Assembly (NCBI RefSeq): GCF_027853965.1
Contig: NZ_JAQGLB010000008.1
Coordinates: 248,001 to 312,000, forward strand
DNA length: 64,000 bases
DNA from: Saccharopolyspora indica
Lineage (GTDB): Bacteria; Actinomycetota; Actinomycetes; Mycobacteriales; Pseudonocardiaceae
Direction: 5' to 3'
Shown: positions 60,619 through 64,000 of the stretch, piece by piece
Numbering within the stretch: the first letter of the stretch is position 1
Layout of the letters: every line of letters begins with the position of its first letter
Notes under the pieces: model-generated
What the model saw: only the letters and a program-made list of their open reading frames with translations
Database searches by the model: none
Told to the model about the DNA's origin: nothing
Program-made: the position numbers and the translations under genes

Positions 60619-61002
60619 TCAGGACTCCATCGCGGCGCGTTCGGCGGCGCTGCGCAGGACGCAGAACTCGTTGCCCTCGGGGTCGGCGAGCACCGCCCAG
60701 CCCGAGCCGTCGGGGTTGCGGTGGTCGGCGACCAGGGTGGCGCCGATGCTCAGCAGCCGTTCCACCTCCTGCTCGCGCGGGGTTTCCGGGCGCAGGCACA
60801 GGTGGAGCCGGTTCTTGATCGACTTCGGTTCGGGCACCTGGTTGAAGTGCAGCACCGGTCCCTCGGCCAGCAGCACCTCGGTCTCCTCGTCGCCCGGCCG
60901 GGACTCCGGGTGCAGCGGGCGGCCGGTCACCTCGCTCCAGAACCGGGCGAGCTGGTAAGCGTCGGCGCAGTCGATCGCGATGTTCTGCAGTGCTGAAACC
61001 AT
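60619..61002 (-). CDS. VOC-superfamily protein (glyoxalase-like)
   Basis: 127 residues, ATG 61002 with GGGAAAG upstream (GTG 61026 is an alternative adding eight residues). Glyoxalase_6-type pattern: LQNIAIDCADAYQLARFWSEVTGRPL, VLHFNQVPEPKSIKNRLHLCLRP, and GWAVLADPEGNEFCVLRS. The conserved His in NRLHL and Glu in GNEFCV can bind a metal. Small-molecule binding or resistance is probable; no substrate can be given. Same strand as pncA and dinG but with independent spacing. Confidence 0.88.
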   Translation of the reverse strand: MVSALQNIAIDCADAYQLARFWSEVTGRPLHPESRPGDEETEVLLAEGPVLHFNQVPEPKSIKNRLHLCLRPETPREQEVERLLSIGATLVADHRNPDGSGWAVLADPEGNEFCVLRSAAERAAMES

Positions 61003-61036
61003 GCGCGTGAGCTTTCCCGACCGCACCCGCGGATCG

Positions 61037-61606
61037 CTACCGGACGACGGGCTCGCCGATCAGGTTCACGCCAGCCGCGTCGAGTTCGGCGAGCGCCGCG
61101 TCGACGGTGTCGCGGGACACCCCGGCCGTCAGCTCCAGCAGGACCGAGGTCTCCAGGCCCTGCCGCGCCGCGTCCAGGGCCGTCGCGCGGACGCAGTGGT
61201 CGGTGGCGATGCCCACCACGTCGACCCGGCGGACCCCGCGCTCGGTCAGCCAGTCGTGCAGCGGCCGGTCGCGGGAGTCGATGCCCTCGAAGCCCGAGTA
61301 GCCGTCGCTGTGCTGGCCCTTGGAGAACACCGCCTCCACCGGGCCCACGTCCAGCGCCGGGTGGAACGCCGCGCCCGGCGTGCCCGCGACGCAGTGCCGC
61401 GGCCAGCTGCGCACGAAGTCCGGCTCGTCGCTGAAGTGCGCGCCCGGGTCGATGTGGTAGTCGCGGGTGGCCACCACGTGGTCGTGGTCGAACCCGGCGA
61501 GGTACTGCGAGATGGCCGCGGCCACGTCCGCGCCGCCCGCCACCGCGAGCGCGCCGCCCTCGCAGAAGTCGTTCTGCACGTCGACGATGATCAGCGCCTT
61601 GGTCAT
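61037..61606 (-). CDS. pncA: Nicotinamidase
   Basis: 189 residues, ATG 61606 with GAGGAGG. Cysteine-hydrolase triad visible as Asp9 (IIVDVQNDF), Lys in [16 protein letters not shown], and Cys in [15 protein letters not shown]. Metal-binding [12 protein letters not shown] has the D-x-H-x6-H arrangement. It deamidates nicotinamide to nicotinate for NAD salvage. Encoded 43 bp after pncB on the same strand, so the two form a complete nicotinamide-to-NaMN route. Confidence 0.95.
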   Translation of the reverse strand: MTKALIIVDVQNDFCEGGALAVAGGADVAAAISQYLAGFDHDHVVATRDYHIDPGAHFSDEPDFVRSWPRHCVAGTPGAAFHPALDVGPVEAVFSKGQHSDGYSGFEGIDSRDRPLHDWLTERGVRRVDVVGIATDHCVRATALDAARQGLETSVLLELTAGVSRDTVDAALAELDAAGVNLIGEPVVR

Positions 61607-61649
61607 CCCGCCTCCTCGGTTGTGCGGTGGGACCAATTCTGGTCGTTGG

Positions 61650-62945
61650 TCAGGCGGTGTGGAAGGTGGTCGGGATGGCCGGTTCGCCGTGCGAGAGCTT
61701 GAGGCCCTCCCAGGGCAGCGTGACCAGGGCGTGCCGGAGCCGCTGGCGGTCGTCCTCCAGGGTGGGCAGGTCCGCGACGCGCTTGCCGTCGCGCATCAGC
61801 GGGATCTGCAGGAAGCGGTCGTGCGGGCCGAGCACCGGCTCGGACGCGCCCGGCGCGGTCTGGAAGATGACCTCCTCCACCGCGGTGCCGGTGTCCTTGT
61901 AGCGGCGCACCGCGGCCTTGCGGCCGCCGCGGGACTCCTTGTGCGAGCTGCGCTTGGCGACCGGGCGGCCCTCGACCTCCACCAGCTTGTAGACCATCTC
62001 CGCAGTCGGCGCCCCGGAACCGGTGACCAGCGAGGTGCCCACGCCGTAGCCGTCGACGGGCTCGGCGCGCAGCGCGGCGATGGCGTACTCGTCGAGATCA
62101 CCGGAGACGACGATCCGGGTGTTCTTGGCGCCCAGCGCGTCGAGCTGCTCGCGGGCCTGCCGGGCCAGCACCCCGACGTCACCGGAGTCGATGCGCACCG
62201 CGCCCAGCTCCGGGCCCGCGACCTCCACCGCCAGCTCGATGCCCCGGGTGATGTCGTAGGTGTCCACCAGCAGCGTCGTGCCGGTGCCCAGCGCCGCGAC
62301 CTGCGATTCGAAGGCCGAGCGCTCGGAGTCGTGCAGCAGCGTGAAGGCGTGCGCCGCGGTGCCCGCGGTGGGGATCCCGTAGCGGCGGCCGGCCTCCAGG
62401 TTCGAGGTGGCGGTGAACCCGGCGAGGTAGGCGGCGCGGGCCGAGGCCACCGCGGACTCCTCGTGGGTGCGCCGCGAGCCCATCTCGATGATCCGCCTGC
62501 CGTTGGCGGCCGAGACCATCCGCGCTCCGGCCGCGGCGATCGCGCTGTCGTGGTTGAGGATCGACAGCACCAGCGTCTCCAGCACCACGGCCTCGGCGAA
62601 GCTGCCGCGCACGGTCAGCAGCGGGGAACCGGGGAAGAACAGCTCGCCCTCCGGGTAGCCGTCGACCTGCCCCTGGAACCGGTAGTCGCGCAGCCACGCC
62701 AGGGTCGCCTCGTCGACCACCCGGTGCTCGGCGAGCTGCGCCAGCTCGGCCTCGCCGAAGGTGAAGTTCTCGATCGCGTCGAGCACCCGCCCGGTGCCGC
62801 CGGTGACCCCGTAGCGCCTGCCGTCCGGCAACCGCCGCGTGAACACCTCGAAGGTGCACGGCCGGTGCGCGGTGCCGTCGCGCAGCGCGCTGGAGAGCAT
62901 CGTCAGCTCGTAGTGATCCGTAAGCAGCGCAGTGCTGGTGCTCAT
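61650..62945 (-). CDS. pncB: Nicotinate phosphoribosyltransferase
   Basis: 431 residues, ATG 62945. Family motifs: [10 protein letters not shown] (Tyr/Glu of the N terminus), [22 protein letters not shown] (region of the phosphorylated His), [28 protein letters not shown], and [13 protein letters not shown] (PRPP phosphate binding). It converts nicotinate and PRPP to nicotinate mononucleotide. There is no Shine-Dalgarno site; a -10-like TAATCT ends 7 nt before the ATG, suggesting a leaderless mRNA. Divergent from clpS. Confidence 0.95.
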   Translation of the reverse strand: MSTSTALLTDHYELTMLSSALRDGTAHRPCTFEVFTRRLPDGRRYGVTGGTGRVLDAIENFTFGEAELAQLAEHRVVDEATLAWLRDYRFQGQVDGYPEGELFFPGSPLLTVRGSFAEAVVLETLVLSILNHDSAIAAAGARMVSAANGRRIIEMGSRRTHEESAVASARAAYLAGFTATSNLEAGRRYGIPTAGTAAHAFTLLHDSERSAFESQVAALGTGTTLLVDTYDITRGIELAVEVAGPELGAVRIDSGDVGVLARQAREQLDALGAKNTRIVVSGDLDEYAIAALRAEPVDGYGVGTSLVTGSGAPTAEMVYKLVEVEGRPVAKRSSHKESRGGRKAAVRRYKDTGTAVEEVIFQTAPGASEPVLGPHDRFLQIPLMRDGKRVADLPTLEDDRQRLRHALVTLPWEGLKLSHGEPAIPTTFHTA

Positions 62946-62952
62946 GGAGCAG

Positions 62953-62958
62953 AGATTA
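62953..62958 (-). promoter_or_regulatory. Predicted -10 of a leaderless pncB-pncA transcript
   Basis: TAATCT on the minus strand, 7 nt before the pncB ATG. No convincing -35 hexamer at 16-19 bp, so activation or an extended element may be needed. Confidence 0.4.
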
Positions 62959-63092
62959 CGTGGTCTCGGATCAGTTGCCGCCGACCGGAGCGGGGCAACC
63001 GCGTGCGGCCGGGTGGGCCCCGCGGTTGCGCCATTCGCGCGGGCGAGTACGCGGTCGACACCGCTGTGACGGTCGCGTGCAACGATGGGGGC

Positions 63093-63386
63093 ATGACCTC
63101 GCCCGCTGAAATCGAGCGCGCGCAACTCGAACCGGATGTGCTCGGCACCGAGGACAAGCCGTGGGTGACCGTGGTGTGGAACGACCCGGTCAACCTCATG
63201 TCCTACGTCACGTACGTGCTGCAGAAGATCTTCGGTTACACCCGGGACCACGCGACGAAGCTCATGCTGGACGTGCACCACAAGGGCAGGGCGGTGGTGT
63301 CCTCGGGTTCCAAGGAGAAGGTCGAGGGCGACGTGGCGAAGCTGCACGCCGCCGGCCTGTGGGCCACGATGCAGAAGGATTCCTGA
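63093..63386 (+). CDS. clpS: ATP-dependent Clp protease adaptor ClpS
   Basis: 97 residues. The N-degron pocket and ClpA/C-binding features are present: [27 protein letters not shown] (the conserved V.W.ND.VN..) and [16 protein letters not shown]...[18 protein letters not shown]. It delivers N-degron substrates to ClpC-ClpP. The following DUF2017 gene begins at its stop codon (0 bp gap), the usual actinobacterial pairing. Confidence 0.95.
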   Translation: MTSPAEIERAQLEPDVLGTEDKPWVTVVWNDPVNLMSYVTYVLQKIFGYTRDHATKLMLDVHHKGRAVVSSGSKEKVEGDVAKLHAAGLWATMQKDS

Positions 63387-63950
63387 GTGGACGGCTGGAC
63401 CCGCGAGAACGGGCACGTGCAGGCCGAGCTGGCGCAGCAGGAGGCGGCCGTCATCCGCGGCCTGGTCGGGCAGATCAAGGACATGCTCACCGCGCGCTCC
63501 GACGAGGCGCCGGTCGACGAGCTCGCCGAGCTGACCGGCATCCGCACCGGCCCGGCGACCGCGCCCGAAGACCCCGTGCTGGCGCGGCTGCTGCCGGACT
63601 TCTACCGCCGCGACCCGATCACCGGGGAGACCGACGAGGAGCAGACCGACGCGGCGGGCGCGATGCGCTCGCTGCACGAGCCGACGCTGCTGGAGGCCAA
63701 GACCGGCGCGGCGCAGCTGGTGCTGGACACCTGCCCGCCGGGTGGCGGCCGGGTGCGGCTGACCGGTGCGCAGGCGGACGGCTGGCTGACGGCGCTCAAC
63801 GACGTCCGCCTGGCGCTGGGCACGGCGCTGGACGTGGACGAGGACATGCCCGACGAGCTGCCCGAGGACGACCTGCGCCGCGAGCACCTGGGCGTCTACC
63901 AGTGGCTCACCTGGGTCCAGGACAGCCTGGTCACCGCCCTGATGTCCTGA
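63387..63950 (+). CDS. DUF2017 domain protein
   Basis: 187 residues from GTG 63387, immediately after clpS. Pattern: VQAELAQQEAAVIRGLVGQIKDML, DPVLARLLPDFYRRD...TDAAGAMRSLHEPTLLEAKTGAAQLVLDTCP, TGAQADGWLTALNDVRLALGTALDV and LGVYQWLTWVQDSLVTALM. DUF2017 proteins nearly always follow clpS in actinobacteria and may modulate N-degron proteolysis; the biochemical role is unknown. A palindromic pair begins 9 bp after the stop. Confidence 0.92.
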   Translation: MDGWTRENGHVQAELAQQEAAVIRGLVGQIKDMLTARSDEAPVDELAELTGIRTGPATAPEDPVLARLLPDFYRRDPITGETDEEQTDAAGAMRSLHEPTLLEAKTGAAQLVLDTCPPGGGRVRLTGAQADGWLTALNDVRLALGTALDVDEDMPDELPEDDLRREHLGVYQWLTWVQDSLVTALMS

Positions 63951-63958
63951 TCCGGACG

Positions 63959-64000
63959 CGATTTCAACGGAAATCAGACGTCCGATTTCCATTGAAATCG
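63959..64000. repeat. Paired palindromic repeat, copy 5 (after the DUF2017 gene, cut by window end)
   Basis: GATTTC-AACG-GAAATC (63960-63975) and CGATTTC-CATT-GAAATCG (63983-64000), 7 bp apart. The second is the reverse complement of the first with one mismatch in the 16-bp core, so the pair forms a long hairpin. Same GATTTCAATGGAA subtype as the phnH copy. Confidence 0.8.

Overview
This window is GC-rich (roughly 70%) with frequent GTG and some TTG starts, tight 1-4 nt gene overlaps and several apparently leaderless promoters. Together with an actinobacterial Sdh1-type succinate dehydrogenase, WXG100/EspC-like secretion substrates, clpS followed by a DUF2017 gene, and a serB/peptidyl-tRNA hydrolase pair, this points to an actinomycete chromosome. 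Saccharopolyspora or another member of the Pseudonocardiaceae is my best guess; that is inference from style, not a database result. I see no rRNA or tRNA gene, no CRISPR array, no intact insertion sequence and no replication origin.

Layout. 1-5.4 kb: a histidine kinase cut by the window edge, a secreted tripeptidyl-aminopeptidase lipoprotein, an orphan membrane protein, a SAM methyltransferase, and a kinase/VOC pair. 5.4-8 kb: a diiron AurF-like oxygenase transcribed ahead of a ferredoxin-ferredoxin reductase fusion, a likely oxygenase plus electron supply, with a strongly structured leader between them. 8-14 kb: small orphan genes, a divergent MerR/SDR pair with back-to-back leaderless promoters, and a MarR-PP2C pair. 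14-17 kb: a DUF72 protein, a P450 and a lone phosphonate-binding lipoprotein (PhnD). 17.3-24.8 kb: a compact C-P lyase operon, phnF-G-H-I-[JK fusion]-L-M plus an inositol-monophosphatase-like gene, bracketed by two related hairpins. 25.5-29.1 kb: a form II CO-dehydrogenase-like molybdenum hydroxylase (L, S and M subunits). 29.2-31.3 kb: an LLM monooxygenase divergent from a TetR gene. 31.7-35.1 kb: sdhC-sdhA-sdhB. 35.2-37.8 kb: an EspC-like protein, a frameshifted DUF1023 hydrolase and a lipoprotein, with falling GC. 38.7-43.1 kb: VanZ, SDR, BAAT-like hydrolase and DUF4142 genes. 43.7-47.7 kb: ctaD, serB and a peptidyl-tRNA hydrolase. 47.7-53.2 kb: a type VII-secreted RHS polymorphic toxin locus with a likely immunity gene. 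53.5-57.9 kb: an operon combining the biotin ECF transporter (bioY, bioM, bioN) with an acyl-CoA ligase and a thiolase. 58-64 kb: an array of palindromes, a DinG helicase, pncB-pncA, clpS and a DUF2017 gene.

The most unusual signal is a family of short palindromes of the form ATTTC-N4-GAAAT, normally in pairs, at five places: inside phnH, inside phnI, inside the biotin-operon ligase, in the 270-bp gap between bioY and dinG, and just after the last gene. The phnI and ligase copies share a similar spacer of about 24 bp between the two palindromes, on opposite coding strands, so this looks like a dispersed composite element that is tolerated in frame. Other points of interest are the PhnJ-PhnK fusion, the C-P lyase operon without phnC/E/N/P, a 110-bp hairpin repeat (2 differences between copies) upstream of both sdhC and ctaD, a thiolase lacking its second catalytic cysteine, and two genes sharing a MerR-type operator without an adjacent regulator.
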